From NCBI GenBank assembly GCA_016987375.1, contig PJRA01000198.1:1313888-1329243 (forward strand): a stretch of DNA of 15,356 bases, written 5' to 3'. Positions 8,060 through 15,356 of this stretch are shown here, one piece after another. The first letter of the stretch is position 1; each line of letters starts with the position of its first letter. The position numbers were made by a program, and so were the translations under genes. Under the pieces are notes generated by a model. It made no database searches and had not been told where the DNA came from. It saw only the letters and a list, made by a program, of their open reading frames with translations. Origin of the DNA: Brachionus koreanus (lineage: Eukaryota; Rotifera; Eurotatoria; Ploima; Brachionidae).

Positions 8060-8974
8060 GCTAGTTGGTTGTTGAGTAACTGTGTATGTTTTTATTGTGG
8101 ATTTATTTGTTTGGTATTTGTTTGTTACTGGGTTTGTACTTTGTTTTGTTTGTTATTTTGTCAAAGTTGTCGTATTTGACTCAAATTTATCGTCCTCTTC
8201 ATCTGCTGACTCTAAATACTGCTTTTTTGGGTCGTTTTCATCTTGTTCTGTTTCGGATTGTCTTTTGATATGGTTTCTTGTTTGGACAAATTGAACATAC
8301 TTGTATCGGTCATTTTAAACACCGGTACTTGCGGGTGTATTGGAAATTGTTAAATATTTAAGTCGTCTTTTAGGACTGGAGTTTTTAAAATTTGAGCACT
8401 TGAGTGAAGAAATGCTAAAGAATCTTGGACATTTGATACATTTGGTTGATATTCATTTGGTTAATATTAGCATGGCCAGAAAGGTTTCTGATCATATTTT
8501 ATGCCTGTTTTGGACAGGATATTTTCACCCTTTAACTCCATTTTTTAGAGATCTATCTTTATAGTTATCTTCAGAAATAATTTCGATTTTAAGCTCATCA
8601 ATTCGAAAGGCATCAAAAAAAATTTTGAGTAATTCGCATTTAAAATTACTGGCTAAGAAGAGGAAACGAAAAGTACTGTACCTTCTAGGATCCGGTAATT
8701 TGTTTGCGTCTTCAAGACTAAAGATTGTTCCATTAATCTTTCGATTTTAAATATTTTGAGAGTTAAACGGCGAATTAAATTCGATAATCCATACTTTGTT
8801 GGACCAGAAATTCTAAATAGACGTGATTGCATTATTTTCGTTATGGTTTATGGTGATATAAAGCGCACTGAACAGAGTCTTGTGACTAACTGGTTTGTCA
8901 AGCTTCTTCAAATTTAGCTTGACCGAATTATTGAAAATCCATCGAGGGATTTCGCTTGGATTTGCTAGCGACAT
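8060..8974 (-). pseudogene. LINE ORF1 (Gag-like) remnant
   Basis: From an ATG at 8974-8972 one minus-strand frame runs 149 codons to a TGA at 8527-8525, with two internal stops (one at 8815-8813). It contains charged, protein-like segments such as PDPRRYSTFRFLFLASNFKC and FFDAFRIDELKIEIISED. The rest, down to about 8100, changes frame and includes Cys-rich remnants and a K/D/E-rich C-terminal tail. Position upstream of the endonuclease on the same strand matches LINE ORF1, whose product binds element RNA. A degraded zinc-knuckle region near 8440-8290 is suspected but not clear. Confidence 0.5.
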
Positions 8975-9165
8975 TGCTAACATACAAATTAAATGTTACG
9001 ATCTTTCACGAGATGACGCTATAAATTTTCTTTAAAATTGCTAAGCCAAACGATTTTTTTTAAGATTTAAATTTGTGTTACTTTAAATTTCTTATTTGTG
9101 CTCCTTAATTAATTAAATTAACTCTTAAAATAATTTTCTTATCGAGTTTTTTTTCTAAAAATCAA

Positions 9166-9367
9166 ATGAAAGATAATAGCGAGTTAGTTCAACTAGAAGA
9201 TTGTCAATCAGAGGAAAGTTTATCTGAATCAGAAGAAGAAGTAGTGACAAAAGTAACAAAACAAGAAGAGCAAGTTCATGGGTTTCGAAGCAGAAGTTGA
9301 CGACGAGGAAGTTGAACAGCGACCACTGCCGAAGAAACGTGGTCGAAAAACAAAATCTAATCAATAG
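9166..9367 (+). pseudogene. Frameshifted small acidic protein with AT-hook-like end
   Basis: From ATG 9166 the first frame gives 44 residues, very rich in E and S (LSESEEEVVTKV), ending at a TGA near 9298-9300. A second frame, open from an ATG at 9278 to TAG 9365-9367, continues in the same style: acidic EAEVDDEEVEQ, then basic PLPKKRGRKTKSNQ. KRGRK resembles an AT-hook core (usually GRP). The joined span is 202 bases, one more than a multiple of three, so a single indel near 9275-9290 splits one former acidic-then-basic ORF. The long minus-strand ORF here is an Leu/Phe-rich shadow. It may be the N-terminal fragment of a larger gene or element; no family was recognised. Confidence 0.45.
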
Positions 9368-9995
9368 ATTTTTTCTTTATTTTATCTATTAAAATACATT
9401 TTTTTTTATTAAATTGTGATTGTAATGTCTATTAAAAATAAATAATAGAAAATTTAAATAAAATAATACTTTTGTTTCTTAAATTAATATTTAAGAGCAC
9501 ATTTTAGTTGTTTTACAGCACACTTTTATTTTTTTTTGGCGCATATAATAATTTCTATAATAGCTCATTTAACATTAAGTAAATATATTTTTTTAAAAAA
9601 TAATTTTGATAGCTAAAAAACAAATAATAAATTCTAATTTAATATCATTTTTTAATTTAGTAGCAAAAAAATTAATTTTATCTCGAAAAATACATGCCAA
9701 AAAAGATCTTATCAATGGGTTGAGAAGATCAATTTTATTTTTTTAAATTTACATGCGATAAATATAGAGCTTGTTACATAAAAATTATTTAAATTAAATC
9801 AAAGATTAGTTTTAATATCAAAAGATAAACTCTTGAATTTAAACGATATTTTGAATTGATCATCATCAAGATGCATTTATTTTTTATCTCTATTATATAT
9901 ATTGATATCTCTTTAATTCACCATTATAAATGTTGAATTTCTAAACAATTTTTCAATTACACTTTTTTTAAGCACATTTACAGCTTCGATCAGAC
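9368..9995. other. Gene-free AT-rich stretch
   Basis: No exon was recognised. The motif AGCACA(T/C)TTT recurs near 9496, 9517 and 9971. The inverted form gtgctc occurs at 9099, on the other side of the acidic ORF. The significance is unclear. Confidence 0.5.
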
Positions 9996-10145
9996 ATGTT
10001 TGACGAGTTAGTGTTGCTGATAAGACAACTTCTTTACATTAATGACGTAATAGTAATAGAAATTCAAAAATTTCGTCTAACACTTGAATTACCAAAAGAG
10101 TCAAATAACTCGTTTGAGAAATTTTTAAATCCTCGTATCTTGTGA
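9996..10145 (+). CDS. Possible 49-residue ORF, unknown
   Basis: ATG at 9996 opens 49 codons ending in TGA at 10143-10145, in an area where most frames close within a few codons. The frame is open upstream to a TAA at about 9968-9970. Base composition is less extreme than on either side. The first half is hydrophobic and helix-like (ELVLLIRQLLYINDVIVIEI); the second half is charged. No family, signal peptide cleavage site or partner exon was recognised. It could be a remnant exon, part of a mobile-element ORF or chance. Confidence 0.2.
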   Translation: MFDELVLLIRQLLYINDVIVIEIQKFRLTLELPKESNNSFEKFLNPRIL

Positions 10146-11034
10146 ATAGATTTTTCAAATGAATATATCTTTTTTAGTTTTTGTAGATTTTAAAATAAAA
10201 ATTAAATTTAAAAAATTTTAAAAAATGATATTATTTTATAAAATTATAATAGTTATTAAATATTTTTGAATTAAAAATAAAGTATTTTAGCATATTAAAA
10301 TCTAAAATCTGATACATTATAAAAGACTTGTACATAAAGTAAAGGATTGTCGTTTAGGATTACTCAACTAAATGTTTGACTACCCGAAAAAAATTTCTCA
10401 ATTCAAGAATTTTTAAGATTATTTTTCATGATCTTAAAAGAGCATTCTGGCAATCTTAGACTTTAGATTTTTTAAAAAATTCCTATTAAGAATTAAGTTG
10501 TGAAAATGTTAGCTAAAAAATATTTTGTTTTTTTTCAAAGAATTCAAAGACTCTAAATTCGAATTTTTGAATCTTTGAATAGAGAAAAATCATTACGGAA
10601 TACCAAATAAATTAAATATTGATCAATATTTATAGCTTTAAATTTTGAATGAGTTTTATTTTGGTACAAGTCAATGCACTTTAAATTTTTTTACTACAAA
10701 ATCAAAATAGACAAAATATTCTATCAAAAAGAGCAAATTGAAAATTGAGCAAAAATTTTACACTAATTAATTCTAAAAATTTATTTTCATTTTAGAATTT
10801 TTTTTTTTAATTTTCTATTATTATCTAAAAATTAAAACAAAAAAGATTTAGATAAATTAGTTTATTTTTAGAAATTAATAGACAAAAAAATGAATGAAAA
10901 AAAAATGAATTTAATTTTTACAACTAATTTTTATGCACAATTGAAATTTTTTGTTGATAAATAATAATTTTTAAGAAAAGATGATAAATTTCTAAAAAAA
11001 GAATTGACGATTCCTCGTACAACATTTCTATCAA
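10146..11034. other. Gene-free AT-rich stretch
   Basis: No gene was recognised. An inverted repeat at 10542-10580 has 9-base arms (attcaaaga and tctttgaat) around the palindrome aaattcgaattt, and may form a cruciform or hairpin. Confidence 0.55.
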
Positions 11035-11040
11035 TTTATT
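11035..11040 (-). promoter_or_regulatory. Candidate polyadenylation signal of the bZIP gene
   Basis: AATAAA on the minus strand, about 100 bases after the bZIP stop codon. Such hexamers are common by chance in this composition. Confidence 0.35.
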
Positions 11041-11138
11041 TTTTTGTGGCAAAAAATATTTTGTCAAGCCTCGTCTGAGTATGCTTTCAATAAATCAAGC
11101 TTGGATGCGAAACTCTTCGCCAAAAGCAATCAATCACT

Positions 11139-11909
11139 CTATTTAGTTTTTGAATAATTTTCGACCAAATAGTCCTTCAATAGGGCATTTAGTCTTTCTA
11201 ATTTAGACTGTTTTTTTCTTAAAAGCTCATTCTCAGCTTCCAGCTGATCACATTTCGAGTCCAATTCATTGTAGTATCTTTTTTTATTAGCACGAGAGCA
11301 TTTTGATGAAATATTATTTTTTTTTCTTCTCTCCAAATAGTTAATTAAATCCTCTTCATTTGTTATGTCCTCAGCTCTGTACACATTTCTTTTGCGACGT
11401 TTCTTATCTCCAAGAGAAACAAAATTTTTCACATCAACTCCAAAATCTTGTTCTTTTTTTTGATCTGGCTTAGTTTCAGGCGAATATTCAATGATCAAAT
11501 TTTCAAAGTCTTTTTCACTGTAGCCAAGACTTTCAAATATTTGATTGGAACTGAGAATACCTTCAGTTGTTTTTTCCGTAGAGGGAACTGTTTGAAAAAA
11601 GTCAAAATCAAAATTTTCTGTATTATTCAAGGGCTTGGTCAAATCAACGTCTTCCAAATTCAAGTCAAAGTCAAAATCAACCGCTTCTTGCTTGATATCA
11701 GTCAACAGAGGCTGATTGGGATCGATTTTAGGATCGGACTCGTAAATTGGCTCTTGTTTTACTTCGACCAAACTGTTCGGATTTGAAAGAAGACATTTGA
11801 GCTGATCAGGCTTTATTTTTATTACTTTGCTTGGCCGTACTGTAGGAATTCTGAGCGATTCGACTACTCTGTTTATGGCCGGCTGGCTGGTTACAACATA
11901 AGAAACCAT
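11139..11909 (-). CDS. bZIP transcription factor, C/EBP-PAR-like, single exon
   Basis: A nuclear DNA-binding activator of 256 residues. I chose ATG 11909-11907 (context AAGATGG); the frame is open six codons further, but only to a TTG. Numbered from that ATG: VKQEP (50-54) and IKQEA (72-76) fit the sumoylation consensus. Acidic-hydrophobic DFDFDLNLEDVDL (78-90) and ENFDFDFF (98-105) look like activation segments. KKRRKR (169-174) is a likely nuclear signal. The basic region RRKKNNISSKCSRANKKR (194-211) keeps the N-x7-R spacing, with NNI as in C/EBP and NN-x-AA as in PAR/NFIL3 proteins, but with SS and KC where those have A and R/K. Leucines follow every seventh residue at 216, 223, 230, 237 and 244. 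bZIP is certain; the subfamily is not. Confidence 0.9.
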   Translation of the reverse strand: MVSYVVTSQPAINRVVESLRIPTVRPSKVIKIKPDQLKCLLSNPNSLVEVKQEPIYESDPKIDPNQPLLTDIKQEAVDFDFDLNLEDVDLTKPLNNTENFDFDFFQTVPSTEKTTEGILSSNQIFESLGYSEKDFENLIIEYSPETKPDQKKEQDFGVDVKNFVSLGDKKRRKRNVYRAEDITNEEDLINYLERRKKNNISSKCSRANKKRYYNELDSKCDQLEAENELLRKKQSKLERLNALLKDYLVENYSKTK

Positions 11910-12027
11910 CTTATCAAAGTGATGCAAAATTACAAAATATTTGCGTCTTGAGTTTAAAATTAGAAGCTTTGTTTAGCTGATTTTTAAAATTTTTCAAGAA
12001 TGTGAAATTTTCAAGCTCAATGTTGTC

Positions 12028-12035
12028 TATTTATA
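12028..12035 (-). promoter_or_regulatory. TATA box of the bZIP gene
   Basis: TATAAATA on the minus strand, set in ctataaatag, 119 bases before the chosen ATG. It would put transcription start near 12000 and give a 5' UTR of roughly 90 bases. It is an optimal match, but chance is raised by the AT-rich sequence. Confidence 0.5.
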
Positions 12036-12623
12036 GTAAATTTTGGAAAATAGCATCAAGTTTAAGGTATTAACATTCATTTTTGACATGAATTTTGAGT
12101 TTAAGAGACAATAGATGTCTATTTCTCGGACCAGTGAGTCCGTCAAATTAATTAGATTGGCTACATATGTGTGTGAAATATATTGATCTATTGAAACAAG
12201 GCTCTGGTCCCAGTATTAACTTAAGGCTCCAGCTAGAAATTTATTTTTAGAAATTGTCGAAATTTTAGTCTTTTTTTCTAAACGAAAAAGAGGAAATTTT
12301 TTTTCTCTATTTTAAAAAAATAAAATTTAAAGTTAAGTTGATAAAATTTTTTTTTATTTAATTTAAATCTTAATCAGATTTTTAAGTTAATTAAATCTAG
12401 ATTAAAACATGGCATTTTTGTTCAAACAAAATCTTATTAATTTAAAATGGAGTTAAGAAAAATTAAATTCTAGTTTATTTGAATTTAGAGTATAATTCAA
12501 CTTTTTTAATTCTTTTAAAAAGTCCATTATTAAAGAAATAATTAGTTGGTAGTAACGGGTGGTGCATTATTAATTGCACAAAATTCAAACCCTTATAATT
12601 CAATTTCAATTTCAATCTCAATT
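12036..12623. other. Gene-free stretch with small simple repeats
   Basis: A hairpin with 5-base GC-rich arms (cggac, gtccg) around a 6-base loop lies at 12127-12142. A (TTCAAT)n-like simple repeat lies at 12597-12627. No exon was recognised. Confidence 0.5.
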
Positions 12624-13072
12624 TCAAAAGCCACTAAGAAATTGTTATCCACATAAAAATTTATTTTTGACTTTTTTCCAGTCAAACCAATATTTTCGTT
12701 TGATTCATTTTAGCAAATTTTCACCTAATGGAAGAATGATGAATAATGAATTTTCTTCCAAGTTTTCGCTGACTAACACCTCTTCTATTTTTGTTAATTT
12801 TTTCAGTTTAGCCAGCTTTTCTTTGCTTCATGATTTTGAACCAACAAATTTTTTTGGATACTTTGGCCTCTAAGCTCTCGATTGATATAGTTAAATGTCT
12901 TCCTGGATAAAGTGATTCGCAGCATTCACTTTCTAAGTATTTTGATTATTTACAAAATAGTTTTTCACTCTTTTTTCAAAAGTATTTGAGTATTTAAGCA
13001 TCAGTTTACATTTTTTTCAAAAAAAAACTTTCTGATTTTATAAATCTTGTCCTTTCTTACAAATTTTTTGGC
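12624..13072 (-). pseudogene. Decayed coding-like sequence, unidentified
   Basis: The minus strand reads as charged, protein-like sequence broken by stops. It begins with a well-placed ATG (MAKKFVRKDKIYKI near 13072). After a shift at a T9 run it continues in one frame as KYSNTFEKRVKNYFVNNQNT, KEKLAKLKKLTKIEEVLVSE, NSLFIILPLGENLLK and KRKYWFDWKKVKNKFL, separated by five stops. A neighbouring frame has a 45-codon opening (ESLYPGRHLTISIESLEAKV). The plus strand holds a 99-codon Phe/Ser/Asn-rich ORF (12574-12873) without an ATG start, which I take as its shadow. Introns did not repair the frames. It may be an old retroelement ORF or a host pseudogene; no family was recognised. Confidence 0.35.
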
Positions 13073-13288
13073 CATTGTTGCAATTTGAAAAATTTTTATA
13101 GTAGCAAAATTTAATTAAGTTTTGTTTTTATTATGCCACATCCGTTAGAAGTAGTAGTAGTTTTAGTTTAGTAGAAGTGTATTCATGTGAATATTAATTC
13201 AAGATTTAAGATTTCATTTTATATATTTTCTTAACAAGCTAATATTCCTTTAGATTAAAAAAAATTTAAATCAAAATATTTCATCCAT

Positions 13289-13408
13289 TTTTTGATTGAA
13301 ACTTATTCATTTTTTTCAAAAAGGCCGATTTGATTAGCGATTTTTACCAATCTTTTTTCTGAAATCAAACCAATTCTTGTTCCAAAAATTTTCTAAGCTA
13401 ATTTTTAG
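13289..13408 (-). mobile_element. LINE reverse-transcriptase linker fragment, second copy
   Basis: This matches 7348-7467 of the larger LINE remnant on the same strand by manual alignment, best at gaaatcaaaccaattcttg. Translated, it gives FWNKNWFDFRKKIGKNR, a stop, then SNRPF, parallel to FWNQNWFDFIKMW and its continuation in the larger copy. It is a small, non-functional fragment. Confidence 0.6.
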
Positions 13409-13430
13409 CTCTGAAGTCAATATTTATTTT

Positions 13431-13530
13431 TTTGTATATCTGTTCCGAGCCAAAGATCCTTTTGATTAAAAACAAAAATGTCGAATAAAGTTAGATAAAA
13501 TATAATAAATATAAAAAAATAAGAAAATTT
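13431..13530 (+). repeat. LINE 3'-tail-like repeat, copy B
   Basis: Ungapped match to 6643-6691 over 49 bases, followed by an A-rich stretch. It starts about 22 bases after the end of the minus-strand LINE fragment, so the two are in opposite orientation. Confidence 0.45.
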
Positions 13531-13755
13531 AAAGAAAAAATTCTATATTGACTTATTAAATAAATCTTTTTTTTTTTATTTTCATTTCCTAATTAAATAT
13601 TCTTTTTTAAACTGTTAAAATTACATAAATATTTTTAATTAAAAATTTATCATCCATTTATGTATTTATTATAAACATTTAATACAGATTCTAGTTGATT
13701 TGTGATTATAACGCAACACTAGATCTTATTATCATTGTCAAAGAGAATGATTTAG
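13531..13755. other. Gene-free AT-rich stretch
   Basis: No gene or clear repeat could be supported between the A-rich tail and the next coding-like fragment. Confidence 0.5.
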
Positions 13756-13887
13756 TTTATATATCAAGATTTTAAACAAAAATTCGGATTCCCAAAGTAT
13801 AAAAATGACGAATTAACTAACGCAATAAAAAACTTGTTTGAAGAATTTAAAATATCCCAATTTAAAATTAAAAGATTGATCCCTTAA
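13756..13887 (+). pseudogene. Short coding-like fragment, unidentified
   Basis: A plus-strand frame is open for 43 codons between TAG 13753-13755 and TAA 13885-13887. It reads as natural protein (KFGFPKYKNDELTNAIKNLF) with mixed charge and helix-forming composition, but has no ATG. It lies about 600 bases before the Gag-like remnant on the same strand and may belong to the same decayed element. No family is recognised. Confidence 0.25.
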
Positions 13888-14493
13888 TAACCATAATGAG
13901 AAAAAACTAGGATATCTAATGGAATAATTTGAATAGGCTTATTTTATTACTTAAACGGGCTCATGATTATTTTGGAATCAATAATTAATTAATTATGTGA
14001 TATAAAATTACTACTTTGGACTCATTTATAAATTATTTTTTGCCTCCAAAATAACTAAATAAGATTTAAGAAATGATTTAAACGATAACAATTTTTTCTA
14101 ATACTATTAATTTCTAAATAAATTTTTTTAAATAAATAAAATATCTTTCATTAAAAAACTTTTTAATTTGTTGTCTTTGATTTTATTTATTTGATGGTGA
14201 ACAGCTTTTCTCATATGAAACCAGCACATTGCACGCTTAAAATTATTTGTTTTCGGTTAAAATATTGATTTGAATACGCTTGTTATATTTAAATGTCTCC
14301 CTTAACATTTTACAAAAAATTGAATGTAAATCAAAATATGCATGTGTTTTCTTAGCCAGCTTTCTCTACAAAAAGTTTTGGTTTTTTGCTACCATCTAAA
14401 TTTGGTCTATATAACTTAAAATACTAATGCAATTAGACACAAGACAAAATTTATTAATTAAAAGAACACTCAGAATAAAGAAATTTGAAATGA
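13888..14493. other. Gene-free AT-rich stretch
   Basis: Stops are frequent in all frames and no RNA gene or repeat was recognised. Any sequence once linking the two flanking coding-like fragments is no longer readable. Confidence 0.5.
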
Positions 14494-14497
14494 TTAG

Positions 14498-15075
14498 ACC
14501 TCTGTTGCAGACTTAGAACTCTTAGATGGTAAAAGAACTTTACATGAAACACATGATATTCTTCTTAAAACAATTAAAGAACAGCTCAGTATGCTGGAGA
14601 TTCTTGACATTTCCTCGAGGTATCAATAAAGAGTTTGATCAGAAAAATACCTCGTTTTGCAAGTAACTTAAATATATGGAAGAAAAGACTCATATAAATG
14701 ATACGAATTATAATATGCATACTTCAATGGAAATAATTAATCATCATTTTAATGATAAATACCGTTGTCTAGTTGATTCAGTTAAGTTTGTTGTCTCACA
14801 AAACAAATAAAAAATGGAGTTAAACTATAACTACTCTAATTTTAGATCATGATAAATCTTAAAACATAGTAGACTGATTTCTTTGACAACTTTAATTTCA
14901 GTTGCACACAAGTTTAATGTTAGTGGAAGTAAAATATTTCATTTAGTAAAAATTATAAAAAAGGTTTTCGACCACTTTATATGAACCTTATTGTAAAAAT
15001 ACTAATCATTTAGAACATCAAAGGGCAAGAGAAAATAAACAAATGCAGCCTCTAAGTTATTTTCAGAATTACTAA
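14498..15075 (+). mobile_element. Decayed retroelement Gag-like region
   Basis: Three plus-strand frames follow one another. The first (to TAA 14627-14629) contains LDGKRTLHETHDILLKTIKE; the second (14622 to TAA 14808-14810, one internal TAA) contains YRCLVDSVKFVVSQN; the third (14959-15075) contains YEPYCKNTNHLEHQRARENK. The last resembles a CCHC zinc knuckle of retroelement Gag: one Cys and the His keep C-x4-H spacing, followed by the usual Arg/Lys-rich stretch. The first and last Cys positions hold Glu and Arg. An LTR-type Gag is inferred from helical, charged sequence ending in a knuckle. No LTR, protease or polymerase is visible, and it cannot be functional. Confidence 0.4.
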
Positions 15076-15186
15076 TGCTTGTCTCATCTTTCAACGTCTT
15101 AATACTAAAAAAAAGATTTTTTTTTAAAAGATAATAATAATAGTTAATATTCTACCGTCAATTAAGTTTAATTTAATTAAAAAAAC

Positions 15187-15356
15187 GGTTTGTGTGTTAG
15201 TCATGCATGCAGAGGGTGGAGGGTTCAATACCCACTGAGGATGGAAAAATCTTCAAAATGTCTCTGCAATAAGGGGCGCATGTTTAAACCCCTTTCATCA
15301 AAAAAAATGAGGAACCGGTTTGGACTGGGTAAGATTTTCAGTGTAGATGATCAACT
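15187..15356 (+). repeat. Dispersed SINE-like repeat, left part, cut by the window end
   Basis: A GC-richer block in AT-rich DNA. It contains GGTTCAATACC (15222-15232), a good Pol III B-box match, inside a GGG/CCC stem as in a tRNA T arm. It also contains a stem AAGGGG/CCCCTT (15271-15276 with 15289-15294). No convincing A box or full cloverleaf was found. The last 18 bases match 3603-3620 at 16 positions, so this is probably the left part of the family whose A-tailed right part is at 3594-3739. A tRNA-derived SINE is the favoured reading; this is inference. Confidence 0.5.

Larger units (their letters stand above)
6838..8990 (-). mobile_element. Dead non-LTR retrotransposon (LINE, Jockey/CR1-like)
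   Basis: Read on the minus strand this segment gives, in order, an ORF1-like region (8974 to about 8100), an apurinic-type endonuclease (about 8040 to 7700), a linker, and the N-terminal part of a reverse transcriptase (about 7620 to 6840). Every part is broken by stops or frameshifts. The RT catalytic YxDD box is absent because recognisable sequence ends first. Plus-strand ORFs at 8082-8294, 8086-8268 and 8340-8564 are antisense shadows. No target-site duplication or poly(A) tail could be assigned. The clade is a guess from the motif style; that it is a LINE is quite sure. Confidence 0.8.

Noticed and set aside
8082..8564. Three plus-strand ORFs of 60-74 codons
   Set aside because: They lie opposite the ORF1 and ORF1/ORF2 boundary of the minus-strand LINE and have shadow-like composition.
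9155..9364. 69-codon minus-strand Leu-rich ORF that looks like a membrane protein
   Set aside because: It is the antisense of Glu/Gln/Ser codons of the acidic plus-strand ORF, which naturally gives Leu/Phe runs.
11448..11786. 112-codon plus-strand ORF
   Set aside because: Antisense shadow of the bZIP gene; no independent motif.
11910..11927. Upstream start of the bZIP protein at a TTG codon
   Set aside because: Animal nuclear genes rarely start at TTG, and the ATG six codons later has a good context.
12574..12873. 99-codon plus-strand ORF
   Set aside because: No ATG for the first half, extreme Phe/Asn/Ser content, and better protein-like composition on the opposite strand. I could not fully exclude it.
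15187..15356. A complete tRNA gene at the right edge
   Set aside because: A B box and T-arm-like stem are present, but no acceptor stem, anticodon arm or convincing A box could be folded.
1..15356. CRISPR array, operon, riboswitch or prokaryotic defence system
   Set aside because: Introns, Pol III tRNA signals and retroelements show a eukaryotic nuclear region; no regularly spaced repeats or bacterial gene organisation are present.

Overview
The window is strongly AT-rich DNA from an animal nuclear genome. Three things show it is eukaryotic: a gene split by five introns of 50-62 bases, three intronless Pol III-type tRNA-Lys genes with T7 terminators, and decayed non-LTR and Gag-like retroelements. 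Very low GC, tiny introns and the style of the retroelements would suit a monogonont rotifer such as Brachionus. That placement is inference, and another small invertebrate is not excluded.

Left third (1-3790): three identical tRNA-Lys(UUU) genes in the order minus, plus, minus. The outer two lie inside a nearly perfect 290-base direct duplication, and the middle one is an inverted copy. Between the first two is a tandem 88-base repeat whose minus strand reads as an acidic, activation-domain-like peptide. After the third tRNA lies the A-tailed right part of a dispersed repeat. What seems to be the left part of the same family sits at the extreme right edge of the window.

Centre-left (4840-6430): the one clearly intact housekeeping gene, a six-exon mitochondrial citrate carrier (SLC25A1 type, 314 aa), with a palindromic CACGTG E-box upstream and an AATAAA just after its stop.

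Centre (6640-9370): a LINE 3'-tail-like repeat, a dead LINE on the minus strand (ORF1, endonuclease and partial reverse transcriptase, all with stops or shifts), and a frameshifted small acidic AT-hook-like gene.

Centre-right (9996-12040): a 49-codon ORF of unknown meaning, then an intact single-exon bZIP transcription factor (256 aa, minus strand) with a good upstream TATA box.

Right third (12620-15356): broken coding-like sequence, a second LINE fragment in an inverted arrangement with the tail repeat, a short coding-like fragment, a decayed Gag-like region ending in a damaged zinc knuckle, and the edge repeat. The citrate carrier and bZIP genes show no operon-like relation. The window looks like two single-copy genes and a small tRNA cluster in retroelement debris, not a new multi-gene system.
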